From Pleurodeles waltl (taxonomy: Eukaryota > Chordata > Amphibia > Caudata > Salamandridae), in NCBI RefSeq assembly GCF_031143425.1, contig NC_090440.1, positions 340,507,844 to 340,571,843 on the forward strand: a stretch of 64,000 nt of DNA, in the 5' to 3' direction. The notes beneath the pieces were generated by a model, which saw nothing but the letters and a program-made list of their open reading frames with translations, made no database searches and was not told the DNA's origin. The stretch's first letter is position 1; the number at the start of each line of letters is the position of its first letter. Shown in pieces: positions 10,289-20,760 of this stretch. Both the position numbers and the translations under genes were made by a program.

Positions 10289-10343
10289 CAAGCATCCTGG
10301 GACCGGTTTCAGGGTTTCACCCCTCATCAGCCAGGCTAGCTTG
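10289..10343 (-). ncRNA. Type I hammerhead ribozyme, copy 1
   Basis: Read on the minus strand: stem I 5' strand CAAGCTAGCCTGG, core CTGATGA, stem II GGGG-TGAAA-CCCT, core GAAA, minimal stem III of ACCGGT, then C17 and stem I 3' strand CCAGGATGCTTG. Stem I pairs as two 5-bp helices around an internal loop. Predicted cleavage lies between 10301 and 10300. The base pair next to the core in stem II is G.U in this copy, which may weaken it. The 2-bp stem III with a 2-nt loop is the feature known from newt hammerheads. Confidence 0.92.
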
Positions 10344-10530
10344 AATCCAGTGGCATGGGAAGCACGGGACCCACGTCTGGGCATACCCTTCCCACTTAGG
10401 GCGACAAAGCAAAAACAACAAGTGATGGACGGAATGCTGAACATTGTCAAACACTCACCCCCAGTCATAGATCTGGGTTTAATCCATCGTTCTTTTGCTT
10501 ACCATGCCACCCCAGTTTGGACCCAGCCAT

Positions 10531-10538
10531 ATGCAAAT
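10531..10538 (-). promoter_or_regulatory. Octamer ATTTGCAT (snRNA-type distal element), one per monomer
   Basis: ATGCAAAT on the plus strand (ATTTGCAT on the minus) occurs here and 322 bp away at 10209-10216. Newt satellite 2 is known to use an snRNA-type promoter with an octamer distal element. The octamer here lies about 190 bp upstream of the copy 1 ribozyme on the minus strand. I did not identify a proximal sequence element with confidence. Confidence 0.6.
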
Positions 10539-10610
10539 CAGTCTTGACCCTGTTCCTCATGGGAACAGTCCAGCCCGAACTGCCAAGCCAGGTCCTCACT
10601 GGACCGGAAA

Positions 10611-10665
10611 CAAGCATCCTGGGACCGGTTTCGGGGTTTCACCCCTCATCAGCCAGGCTAGCTTG
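10611..10665 (-). ncRNA. Type I hammerhead ribozyme, copy 2
   Basis: Same fold as copy 1, 322 bp away, with fully Watson-Crick stem II (GGGG-TGAAA-CCCC). All conserved core bases (CTGATGA, GAAA, GTC at the cleavage site) are present. Predicted cleavage lies between 10623 and 10622, so cutting at both sites would release a 322-nt monomer. Confidence 0.93.
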
Positions 10666-10762
10666 AATCCAGTGGCATGGGAAGCACGGGACCCACGTCT
10701 GGGCATACCCTTCCCACTTAGGGCGACAAAGCAAAAACAACAAACCAGGCCAGCCTCCCACA

Positions 10763-12186
10763 GCCACTCATTCTTTGATTCTCTTTCTCCTTTATCTCAT
10801 CTTCATCTCCCTGATGTCCCTCCATCCTCTCATTGTTGCCTTTCAGCTCTCTTTTCCATACCTCTATCTCTTCACTGTTTAACACTCCCTGAACCACAGG
10901 TAGATAGAGGGCCAGATGCAGTCTTGACCCTTCAAAAACCAGTGTTCAATGGCTCCAATGCTCCCTGAAAATACCCAACATGATATTTGGTCAGAGTTGC
11001 ACTGCTGAGTTCAATTATTACTTATCATAGTTGCCTTGACATACACTGTTCACTTTGTATCCAAGTTTCTAATTTGTTTGTAAATAGTGTCCTAATGAGA
11101 TAGTTTAGACGTTTGTTTTCCTGAAAATAATATGTGTGGGGGGTGAACTCTACTGTGCTTGAGGAGTTTGCAGAGTTTTTCCCACTCTGTGCTCTGCTTA
11201 GAGTGCAAAGTTGCAAAATACTCTTCCTAGGGGAGTTTTTTCCTCATTCGCGTTCGCCAGCATTATGTTGGGGCCCGTGAGCGAGGAAAATCTTACTCCG
11301 GACCGCCTCTCAGCAAGATTTCTCAATGCAACGGTCGCAGATGGTCGCTACCACTTGCGTTAAGAAACCTTCCGTTCATGTTGAGGAAGCTGATGCTCAA
11401 GTAGAAAATCTACTCGAGTGGCAGAAATGAAGAAGCACCCTTTTGTGCTGCACGGGGTGCTGTTCCCAGTGATTTTAAAGCACAGGACAAACACATGTTG
11501 CTAGAAATCAGTGCAAACAGCACAACCTAAAGCACTCTGCTGCTTGCAAAACTCTGCGTAGCGCGGAATAATTTTTTGATCACTTCTCTGAGTTCTGCAT
11601 AGCGGAACTCTGCGAACTCTGCTCAGACCGAGAAAACATGTCCCCTGCTGCTGCAACCTTTTATTTAAGCATTATTTGATCTTCTTTTTATGGTACAGCC
11701 TAATTTACAAAGGAACAAAGTGCATTGCTGACCACTGTAGCTCTGACTACAGTGCATTATACTATAGGAGGTCAGATCTGTCTTTCTACTTTATCACTCT
11801 TTATCTAATAAACTATTACATTGTTTGTATTCTTTATATTTGAAAGCTTAATCAATAAAGCATCTTTGCTGTTCTAACGAAGGTATGTTTAGGTGTAGCA
11901 TGACAGTGTTAGATGTCAGTGAGTTCTCATATATAGAAGCAAACAAATATTGGTAAATCCAATAGGTTTGGCATTAGCTGGTTGCAAAACATTTTTGTTG
12001 GACCAACTGCTGTGCCCTCATCAATAAATTTTTTTACTAAAGGCAAAAATATTTTTTGGTTTCCAAAAAGGCGCACATTATCTAGGCCTGAGCAGAGTTC
12101 ATGGAGTACCACTCCACGGAATTAAGCGGAGTTGATTAAAAACTCCATGGAATTCCGCGCAGGCGGAGTTCCATGAGCTGCAGAGT
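10763..12186. other. No gene recognised; Glu/Ser-poor AT-rich DNA with short inverted motifs
   Basis: No coding similarity seen. Two copies of a motif close to GGYCTGAGCAGAGTTC occur in opposite orientation at about 11615-11632 and 12084-12099, perhaps ends of two small nonautonomous elements facing away from each other. 12090-12180 is rich in GGAGT/ACTCC and ends just before the 5S-like palindrome. Confidence 0.4.
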
Positions 12187-12296
12187 CCTGAATGTGTCCA
12201 ATCTCGGAAGCACTAAGCAGGGTTGGGCCTGGTTAGCCAAACCCTACCCTGTTTACCACTTCCAAGATCAGGCACATTCAGCCCAGGGCCGTAGGC
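12187..12296. repeat. Palindrome of 5S rRNA-derived sequence
   Basis: The plus strand 12187-12236 resembles vertebrate 5S rRNA from about position 20 to 70, with ATCTCGGAAGC, AAGCAGGGTTGGGCCTGG and TTAG. The minus strand read from 12296 resembles 5S rRNA from its first base (GCCTACGGCC) through TGAATGTGCCTGATCTTGGA to the same internal point. The two arms meet head to head at about 12237, so the same part of 5S is present twice in opposite orientation. Neither arm includes the distal part of the internal control region, so normal transcription is unlikely. Confidence 0.8.
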
Positions 12297-12739
12297 AGCA
12301 AAACCTGCAGTTTCAGGCTTCCTGTGCACAGGCCTTCTCCGGGGCCGGCCAGTGCACAAGAGGCCTGATACAGTCCAGGGCTGATGCCGACAGCAGCTCC
12401 ATGCTGCTACACCAACGTCGGGCTGAGAGTGTGCCCTGCAGCCCGGCTATGGGCTACACAGTGCAAGCGCAGACTGTCTGTGCTTGTGCTGTGTGCCCCA
12501 TAAGTGGGCTGCAGTGCAAACGCGGTAAACTCATTGTGGATGAGGAAGCTCTTTGGAGAATCCTGTTCTTCTACTCTCCTGCTAGACACAGTTGCTCAGC
12601 AATAGCTTTTCAGCTAACCACCGTTGCCCTCTGGCACAACTTCGGGCATGCAAAAGTCATACTAAATCTGACAGCCCTAATAAACCAACCCTTGGGAGAG
12701 GTGATTCTAATTCTCATATAGATTGTGTAATGCGTATTC
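12297..12739. other. Open but unrecognised stretch after the 5S palindrome
   Basis: A plus-strand frame stays open from 12173 through 12721, but it passes through the 5S-like palindrome and matches no family I know. It is most likely noncoding repeat sequence, perhaps the body of the same element. Confidence 0.3.
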
Positions 12740-15231
12740 TTTCTACATGGCATTTAAATGTGTATATGACCATTTGCCCTAGTATGGAACCTGACCGTGA
12801 GCCTCTACTATTATATGTAAAATCCAGAATGATTGCTAAAATTGGAGTAGAAGCAAACATCAAGTGGACCAGACTGTAGTTTCCAATAATCAGAGTGGTC
12901 TAACCTTGTCACTTCTGAAAAGGTAAAAGGAAATGTATGCTATGCAACTACTGTCAGTGTCCTTCCCCTTTTTTGCTTGCACTGATACATACAGATCTGC
13001 CATAATGGCACTCCATAGAGAACATGTAAAGCGTTTAAACCTATTTGACATTGGGGAAAGTAGGGGGTCCTTTGCTAGTGATACTCGGGGATGGTATACC
13101 CAGGAATGCAGATTAGCAAAAAAAATTATAATCCTTGCTGTTAAAATTAAGAGAAAAGTGGATATTGTAGATACAAGTGACACATATTATGAAAGACACA
13201 AAACAATACAAAATTAAATTTGGAAAACAAATATTGGAATGATTGATGCTTTTAAACGAAAGGATTACAAGAGTTTTGATTTATTGTTCCCCATGGAGAA
13301 GGTGCCATTATATGAAACCAGAGTCGGACAGCTGGATATACACTTCACTGCTCTCTATGATCATCTAATAAATATTCTTCCGATAGTCATACTTACCCAA
13401 AGGTCATCATTCTGGTTATCCAATCCAATTGTAACTGACAAACACCAGCAAGGCAATTATTGCTTAGGAAAGAGGGAAAGTCACTGGTCTAGATAGAATT
13501 CCCAGAAATTTATCCCGCGTTGAGACGAGCAAATAGGGTCCATATACAAACAGATTATCTAACGATATAGCCTCTGGTGCCCCTTTATCAGACACATGGC
13601 AGGGCAGGATTACAAAGTCGACCAAGCATTTTGCTTCCTTCTGGTCAAGTGGAAAACCGTTGACATAATGTCTCAAACCTATATTTTGCTTTCAATGTCC
13701 TGAAAGCAGCCTTCGACCTTCTGACGCAATTAAAGTTATGAGAAGTTTTGCAGAGGTTGGCACCACCCTGAAATACATTTTCTGTTAATAAAACTGCAGA
13801 CAAACAACTACGCACAAACTCGTTGGGGCTGCACAGTGAACCAACTGAGAAAATAGATATTAACCAAGAGTTTAGAGAGGAGTTCATCCTTACGCCGACC
13901 CCTTTTCTTCTGTACATAAATGAATGCGCAAAATTGTATTGATATACAACAATGATTCACTCTGCATAGCAGGTTCTAAAGTGTCCTGTCTATTGTTTGT
14001 AGACGACACTTTATTATTGCCCAAGGCACTGATGGGCCTTAGTATCGTACTTAATAAATTCAACCTTTTTTGTGTAGAATATGGGTTTGAAATTAAAGTG
14101 GATACATACAAATTTGTAATCCTCGCAGATCCCCACAAGTCTTTTACAGAGAGAATTTTAATTAATAATTTTAGCCCAGAAAGAGTGCCTGAATTTGATT
14201 AGTTAGACAGCCACCTTTCAGAATCTTATCTGGTGTTCCCACCTAAAAAATACAGTGAGCTCATCTTGTACCACAGATCTTCAGCCCTGCAAACGCTGAC
14301 ACAAAAGACACCCAATTATCCAGTTGTACCGGTGGTAGAGGTAGAAATGTACAGGGCTAAAGGGCCGAACACAATATTATATTGGGATGAATGTTGGTGC
14401 TACTGTAAAGTACTAGCTGTTAAAGAGAAAAACAAATTTCACAAGTGCTTACTGATTGTCCAAGGTGCTCCACTCATCTAGCAGTTCACTTAGACCTATA
14501 TGGCTAATATAAAACCTTTTCTTTACTGGATACAAGTATGGTCTTATGATCTAACCCCAAACTTGAAGCATTTAGAACAGCACTGGAAGATATAATCCGC
14601 AGACCTGGAGCTCATGAGCTACCTTGGGTTCCATGTTAAAAAGTGGTGCTGAATGTTAGGACAACGTAATTTTGAGGACCATTTTTCAAGGCTAGATACT
14701 GGTAATGTGCTGTGGCCATTCAGATATTAGGGCAAGGTGGGAGCCTCATAAACACCTTCTTATAATTTAAAATCTATTTTAGATTTGAAGATTTTCTTGA
14801 ACCATATTAAACCAGCCAGCTCTAGAGTACTTTACATTAAAAGGAACCTTGGCATCTTACTTTTGGCCACATACACTGATACGTGAGCCATTTCAGTACC
14901 AAGAGCTGCTGGGTGCTCAGTCTGAAACTCTTACCACGAAAGTGAGGAACATTTGTTATTTGTCCACAGCACATATTTTAAATCCAGGTCCAAGTGGATT
15001 GTGCCCCTTTACTCATCGTAGGGATGAGTGTTATTAATGTGCCTTGAGAATCTGCTAAACAGATACCTTTCATTCTCGCAGGTGGATCAGAAGGAAAGTT
15101 TTAGACTAGTGCTGTCTATTTGAGTTTATTAATATGGTGTTTATTATCCTGTTTCATTTTGTATATATAGTGTATTCAAGGTTACTGTATTCAGCTTTTA
15201 TTTGTTGATGGATCTTATAGTCCAATCGCAC
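12740..15231 (+). pseudogene. Decayed non-LTR (LINE) reverse transcriptase
   Basis: Broken open frames include the RT palm motif LLFVDDTLLLPKALMG (the two Asp codons at about 14002-14007) followed by LNKFNLFCVEYGFEIKVD, the usual continuation in LINE RTs. Sequence around 13480-13560 resembles the GLDGIP-type N-terminal RT block in a shifted frame. Many stops and shifts are present. The element ends in an (AAAT)n tail at 15232, as expected for a LINE 3' end. Clade not assigned. Confidence 0.65.
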
Positions 15232-15237
15232 AATAAA

Positions 15238-15268
<31 letters not shown>

Positions 15269-15270
15269 AA
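15232..15270 (+). repeat. (AAAT)n tail of the LINE
   Basis: About nine TAAA units with flanking A-rich sequence directly follow the LINE-like region and most likely are its target-primed tail. Confidence 0.85.
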
Positions 15271-15817
15271 CGTAAAAACAAAAACACTGGCACTGAGGGA
15301 ATGGCCTTGTGTGCAGATATGCTCTTTGTGAAAGAGCAAGATGCAGTCACTCAAAATGAAGTCACCCAGTAGCCAGATTAGGCTGAAACATTGTCTACTG
15401 CTTTATACTGTAGTGGGTGGAAGGAAAATGAGAATGACATACCAACAGACCGTTAGATAAAGAGAGCTGGTTGAATGCCCCTTTTAGTAAGTGTATGATA
15501 CATGTAATTTTAGTAAAGTCAACAAATCTTGAATAACAGATAGCTTAAAAATGAGGCAGAGAGAAGCTTTGGGTGGTCTCTTCGGCAACTACTTGCTTGT
15601 TTATAATGTAGTAAATTTATCACAAATGTCACAAAAACTGTACAGATCTCATAAAACGAATCAATTTCATCAACCATTCCACTTTGCATGATTGTAACAG
15701 AGTCGACATGCTCAAATCGCCTATTCATTGCAGTACAACTACACTGTTTACAAAGTAGGACACTCACTAATCTAATACATAAAACATCATTTTAAATCAT
15801 AGACATAACTTTCACCA
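15271..15817. other. No feature seen
   Basis: AT-rich sequence without a long frame or a recognised repeat. Confidence 0.4.
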
Positions 15818-16383
15818 AAACCAAGTAAGTACTCCTAGCCACTTTAATGTAAAACCAGGGAAAGATCCTGTTCCGGAATCTTTCACTTAGCATATACAGA
15901 AAGAACGAAAATAATCTATTTCTTTATAAATGACCCTCACCCACTCCAATAGTGGCATGGTTCATCATCTGGTTCACCTCGTCCCCTAAAAGCCAAGATG
16001 GGCTCAGCCATATTTCAGGGAGTACTTAAAAGAACCTGCTGGGGGTCTAAAGATAAAAATACCTACTGAGGGTCCAGGCTATCCCATTATTAGCATCTCT
16101 CAGTGGTATGATTAAAAACATCCAACAGAGAAGGGGTGATTAGGTAATAATGGTCTAAGACCCTCATTTATGTCATCAACATATTTCAGCCTTAATGCTG
16201 GCCTACACGAGGTTTGGAGCTTTCATCAGGACGTATAAAGTGTGCATTTGCCTGGGGTTCATCACACAGACAAGTTGATCATGTGCAGAAAGCATGCAGT
16301 ATTGAATATATTAGGTGAGAAATTCTTGAAAGAGAGCTTTCCCTGTTTTTACATTAAAGTGGCTAGGAATTCATATTTGGTTT
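15818..16383. mobile_element. 566-bp element with ~43-bp terminal inverted repeats
   Basis: 15818-15860 and 16341-16383 are inverted copies sharing CCTAGCCACTTTAATGTAAAA plus the outer AAACCAA. No coding capacity is seen inside. This fits a nonautonomous DNA transposon; the superfamily is unknown, and no convincing target duplication was found. Confidence 0.7.
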
Positions 16384-16835
16384 CAGTAGTATGCTTGGGA
16401 GAGTATATTCCCTAGACCCCCCAATTATTGGAAATTCTCTTCCTTGTCCCTACCATGACAAGACCTCTCCAGGTCTTGTTTCACTGTGGCTTCTAACTAT
16501 TGCCAATTCACCTATGAAACCTAATCACACTAACCCCCAGGAGCAACTCAAAGCTTCTGGAACCTAAGAGTGAGCTGTGGACTCCTAAAGGACTTCAAAG
16601 ACTTTCTGAAAGAAGATCCAGAAGTTTAGAAAGGATTGTAAAACTTTTGGAATAAAGCTCCATGAAGGGACTGACTCGACGTTGTGAGTCAAGCCGGCTT
16701 ACATTGACTGCTAACTGGTCTGACTTGCAGTTTCATCCCGTTGAAAAGCCCTGGAGCCCCAGACTTCCAGGATTTCACTGAGAACTCATGGAAAGACAAT
16801 CGGACAACGTCAACTCAAAATCAGGCCCCACGACA

Positions 16836-17085
16836 CCCCTCACCGCCATCCTGTTCCTGGTGGGCGGAACCGCCAGGAACAGGATGGCGGTGAGGGGGTC
16901 GGGATCCCCATGGCGGATTCCCATGGGCAGCGGAAAGTCGGCGGTACACCGCCGACTTTCCGTTTCTGGCCGCGGCTGTACCGCCGCGGTCAGAATGCCC
17001 TGCGGAGCACCGCCAGCCTGTTGGCGGTGCTACCGCCGACCCCGGCCCCGGTGGTCCATGACCGCCGGGGTCAGAATGACCCCCT
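16836..17085. mobile_element. Multi-hairpin MITE-like block
   Basis: Three strong inverted repeats lie in a row: 16836-16860 with 16873-16897 (25-bp perfect arms, and a further short hairpin inside the loop), 16931-16945 with 16948-16962 (15-bp perfect arms, 2-nt spacer), and 17007-17015 with 17022-17030 (9-bp arms). The block ends in GGGGTCAGAATGACCCCC, resembling Harbinger MITE ends elsewhere in the window (39275-39292). GC content is far above the surroundings. Confidence 0.7.
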
Positions 17086-17419
17086 AAGTCAGAAGGTAAA
17101 CTTTGGACCAAGGCCTCCTGCTTGCTGTAGCTGAGCAGGAATGCATTGCGTTCAGACTCAAATTTTGACTTAGCCCCAGTCGAGGTGAGACCCGATATCA
17201 TAAGTGGCAATTTCTGCTTCTAGGCGCAAAAAACATGTATTCTTTGAAAATTGATATCTCTGCATCCCCTTATTCGATTTCATTAATTTTGCTGTCAAAT
17301 TAAAGATAACTATATTTTCTATTGTTATAAATTGGTTTTGTATTTTTAAACTGTTTCCTGCTTTTATTGTATTACTGTTTTGTGATTTCTGAATGCTTTA
17401 CACACTTTGCGAATCTTTA

Positions 17420-18025
17420 CTAGTGTGGCGGTCTATAGACTGCCACACTCACGGTGGCAGTCTGGACCACCACCAATTCAGTGGTCCAACAACCAGATTC
17501 CATCCCTGGCAGTCAGACCACCAGAGAACCACCAGCTCTGCCAGGATCTTGGAACCCGGCGGTCTGGAGGTGCCCTGGTGATTATGACCTTGTTCTCCGC
17601 CAGCTGTTTCATGGTGGTAACACCACTATGAAAAGGCTGGTGGAGAACAAGTGCAGAGCGTCACAGGGGGGCACCTGCACTGCCCATGCACTTTGCATGG
17701 GCAGTGCAGGGGGACCACTGACCAGCACCATGCAATCTTCACTGTCTGCTTTACAGACAGTGAACATTGCAGACAGTGAACATTGAGAGGGTGCTAGTGT
17801 ACCCCGCAGATGACAGCATTGTTGTTGGCTCAATTACGAGCCGAAGATAATGCTGTAGCCCGTTTCCCTCTAGGCCAGTGGACGGAAACATGGGTTTCAG
17901 CGTTCCAACCTAGCAGGAAACCTTTAATTTATCCTGCTGGGAGGTCGCTGCAGGGAGGTGGCCACCCTGTTGGGAGTTTGGCAGACATAGTTTTCCATCC
18001 GCCAAACTCATAATGGGGCCCTGTG
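17420..18025. mobile_element. Harbinger-like MITE with a 17-bp perfect hairpin
   Basis: The right end (CCGCCAAACTCATAATGGGG) resembles the TIRs of elements B and D. Inside, 17674-17690 and 17694-17710 form a perfect 17-bp hairpin with a 3-nt loop. Related hairpins in the same sequence context occur at 28008-28056 and 40986-41022. The left boundary is not defined by a matching TIR. Confidence 0.55.
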
Positions 18026-18480
18026 TCTCCTAAGTTGAGCCCAACTGCTCATTGACAAGCTACCAAGGGTTGACCTAGGGTTAATTTATTGAGAACTGAC
18101 TGGACCTAGTAGGGGTTAGTGGCCTATTGCTAAGTGTAGGTACTTACCTGCCCTTACCAATAATATGCTTTCCAACAACCCTCAATGGCAGAGGAAAACA
18201 AAAAGTGATTTAATCAGTGACATTGACTGACACTAACCAATAAACAATGATACAGCATGGTCCCCTGAGGTTGTGTTTACAGAATTCTTGCTGTAGTTTA
18301 CTATGTTTATGAGGGATCGCACCTCACCCCATAGTGCTGGGATGTGATTTTACTCATTCTATGTTCTGTGGAAGCCTAGTGAAATGGCTGGAGCCAGACT
18401 ATATATAGTTCACCATTTCCTCCCTCAACAGCAAAATGACTGATCTTCACCCAAATCTAGTTCAGACACAGTGAGCCTGT
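18026..18480. other. No gene; repeat-like spacer
   Basis: 18030-18170 contains words (CAAGCTACCAAGGG, GGGGTTAG, CTTACCTGCCCTTACC) also seen in the repeat at 54595-54660, so it may be a fragment of that family. Nothing else recognised. Confidence 0.35.
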
Positions 18481-18710
18481 AAAAATGTTATGTTATGTTA
18501 TTTGAACTTGTAAAGCGCCTGAATACCCGAAGGCCTCGCAGCACTAAAGGACCACAACAGGAACCAAAGCCGGGAACTAGAGTTTAAAAAGCCAGGTTTT
18601 AATTGCTTTTTGAAAGCTCAGTTCATGGCTAATTAGTTGAATATTGAGGGGGAGAGAGTCCATAGTTTGACTCCCCGATATTCCATCGTAGCACCACCCC
18701 ATCTAGCTTT

Positions 18711-20318
18711 TTAAATTTTCGGAAGTACAGCTAAGGCTGTAGATGCGGATCTTAGAGCTCTGACGGGTTTGTAAAAGGTAGCTAAAGTTTTTAACACATG
18801 AGATCCTCTATTATGCAATGATCTGTTAATGATGCAGGGGGTTTTAAAATTTATAGGCTGTTCCACCGGAAGCCAGTGAAGTGTGGACAAGATCCATTTA
18901 ACTGAGGTATGCCTTGGAATGTCGAGCAGAAGACGCGCTGCCGCATTCTGAACCACCTGTAATTTGCTGACCCACGTATTTGGGGGAGCCAAGAAATAAA
19001 CCATTGCCATAGTCGAGTCGAGACAAAATGATTGCTTGTACAATAAGTCTTTTTGCCAAAGGGGGAAGTATTACCAATACCTTTCTCAAGAGTCTTAATG
19101 GCCCAAAACAGGCAGCAGAAATTTTCTTGGCATGATGTTCCAGGGTAAGATGGGGGTCTAACCAAATTCACAGGCTTTTAATATAATTCTTAGGAGGCAG
19201 TAGATACTCTAGAGGGGAAGTAGCCAAAAGATTTTTGGCAGGGTTAAAATGGTGGCCGAGGATCATTATTTCTGTTTTGTTCCCATTAAGTTGGAGCCTA
19301 CTGTTGGTCATCCAACTAGATATTGCCTGTAAACACGAAGGCAATACAGATCCATCTGACCCTTCCATTGTGGAAAAAGAAACCACCAGCTGAGAATCAT
19401 CTGCATAGGAGACCAATGACAATCCAAAGGACTCCACTAGCTCTGCCAAGGGGGCCATATACATATTGAATAAGGTGGGGCTAAGCAATGAGTCTTGTGG
19501 AACCCCACAGCTCAGCTTAAACTGATCAGAAAAATGAGAACGGTCCAAGACCTGAAATGATCTATCCTTAAGAAATGAGGTGAGCCAGTTGAGAGCGAGA
19601 CCTTTGATTCCCGTTGCCTTTATCCTTTGAATCAGGAGATGATGATCTACTGCATCAAAGGCAGCACTCCACTCAGGTCAAGAAGTATAACAGCTGTCAT
19701 ATGGGCCTGATCCATTCGTTTTCTGGCCTCTTCCATGACCACTATCAGGGCCGATTCCATACTGTGAAGAGACCTAAAGCACACCTGAGTCGGATGTAAA
19801 ATATTATTCTCTCCCACAAATAAGGATATTTGAGAGTTCATATATTTGTCTAATATTTTAGACATAAAAGGATGTAGAGATATGGGCCTATAATCTTTGA
19901 GATCCATAGCATCTAGATTTGGTTTTTTTAGCAGGGGCTTGACTATTGCATGTTTCCACTGATCCGGAACACAACCTCTCAGAAGGGAGGAGTTCAACAA
20001 TTCAGTTAGAACTGGGACAGTGGCTGGAGCCCCAAGAGCTAATACATAAGGAGGAGCTGGATCCAAAGGTGAGCCTGACTTTAATGCGGTGAGGAAGGAA
20101 GCAGACTGTTCCTGAGATAGTGTGGAAAAATATGATAGAGTGGCTAGACTTTTTTGAGGTATTGTAGCTTGGCTTTCCCTCCTGGCCTTGTCCTTTGGAA
20201 AGTTTGAATAAATAACATTGATCTTCTGTTGAAAGAACCTGGCTAAATTATTGCTATGTTCTTCTGAAGCTTCAATTGGGTCTACCGCTATGGGGGAATG
20301 AAGAATTTCTTTAAGCAC
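18711..20318 (-). pseudogene. L2/CR1-like LINE reverse transcriptase and C-terminal domain
   Basis: RT block 1-2 is seen as VKPLLKKPNLDAMDLKDYRP (about 19920), then a frame break near 19560-19650. Next comes LSCGVPQDSLLSPTLFNMYM and the catalytic YADDSQL (the two Asp codons at about 19396-19401), then SSWMTNSRLQLNGNKTEIMI. The C-terminal part has KLQVVQNAAARLLLDIPRHT and STLHWLPVEQPINFK, characteristic of the L2/CR1 group. Several stops and frameshifts mean it is not functional. Confidence 0.85.
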
Positions 20319-20760
20319 CTGGAAAACCTCTTTAGAAGAACCTGCGGCCTGATCAATTCTACCAGAATAATATGAACCTTGTGCTAGTCTTATTTCTGTA
20401 TGGTAGAACCTGATAGATTGCCTATATTCCTCCCTTGCAACCAGTTATAGGGCCAGATGTAGGTAGGAAAAAATTTGCGAATCAGAAATAGCGACTCCAT
20501 GCGAATCACTATTTCCGACTCGCAAAATCAAATGCAAGAAATATTCGCGATACCAATTTGCGAGTCGCAGAGATCGCAATTTGCAAGAAGGGTGTCTTGC
20601 AAATTGCTTGCAGGTGCACCACAACAGTTTGGAAACCCACTTCCTGGCTCTTGGTGATGACATCAGAACCAGGAAGTCATCAAATAGACCTCGGAGGAGG
20701 GAGGACCACACCCATTTCAAGCTGTTGAGCCACACCCAGGGGAGAGGAGCTGCAGCAACC

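Larger units (their letters stand above)
10086..10740 (-). mobile_element. Dimer of 322-bp hammerhead repeat (newt satellite 2-like) with 8-bp TSD
   Basis: GCAAAAACAAC recurs at 10087, 10409 and 10731, exactly 322 bp apart, with nearly identical copies between. The dimer sits in the LTR between two copies of CAAACCAG (10078-10085 and 10741-10748), and LTR sequence continues across the junction, so this is a discrete insertion. Each monomer carries a type I hammerhead ribozyme on the minus strand and an octamer. Length, ribozyme and octamer match what is known of the ~330-bp salamander satellite 2, transcribed from an snRNA-type promoter and self-cleaving to monomers. Mobility by retrotransposition is inferred. 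Confidence 0.9.

Noticed and set aside
12173..12721. Plus-strand frame of 182 codons
   Set aside because: It starts within the 5S-like palindrome and has no domain; chance open frame in repeat DNA.
13012..13060. Similarity of encoded HREHVKRLNLF with YERHVKHVNLF at 39570-39605
   Set aside because: Short match in unrelated contexts; I cannot show that it is more than chance or a minor repeat.
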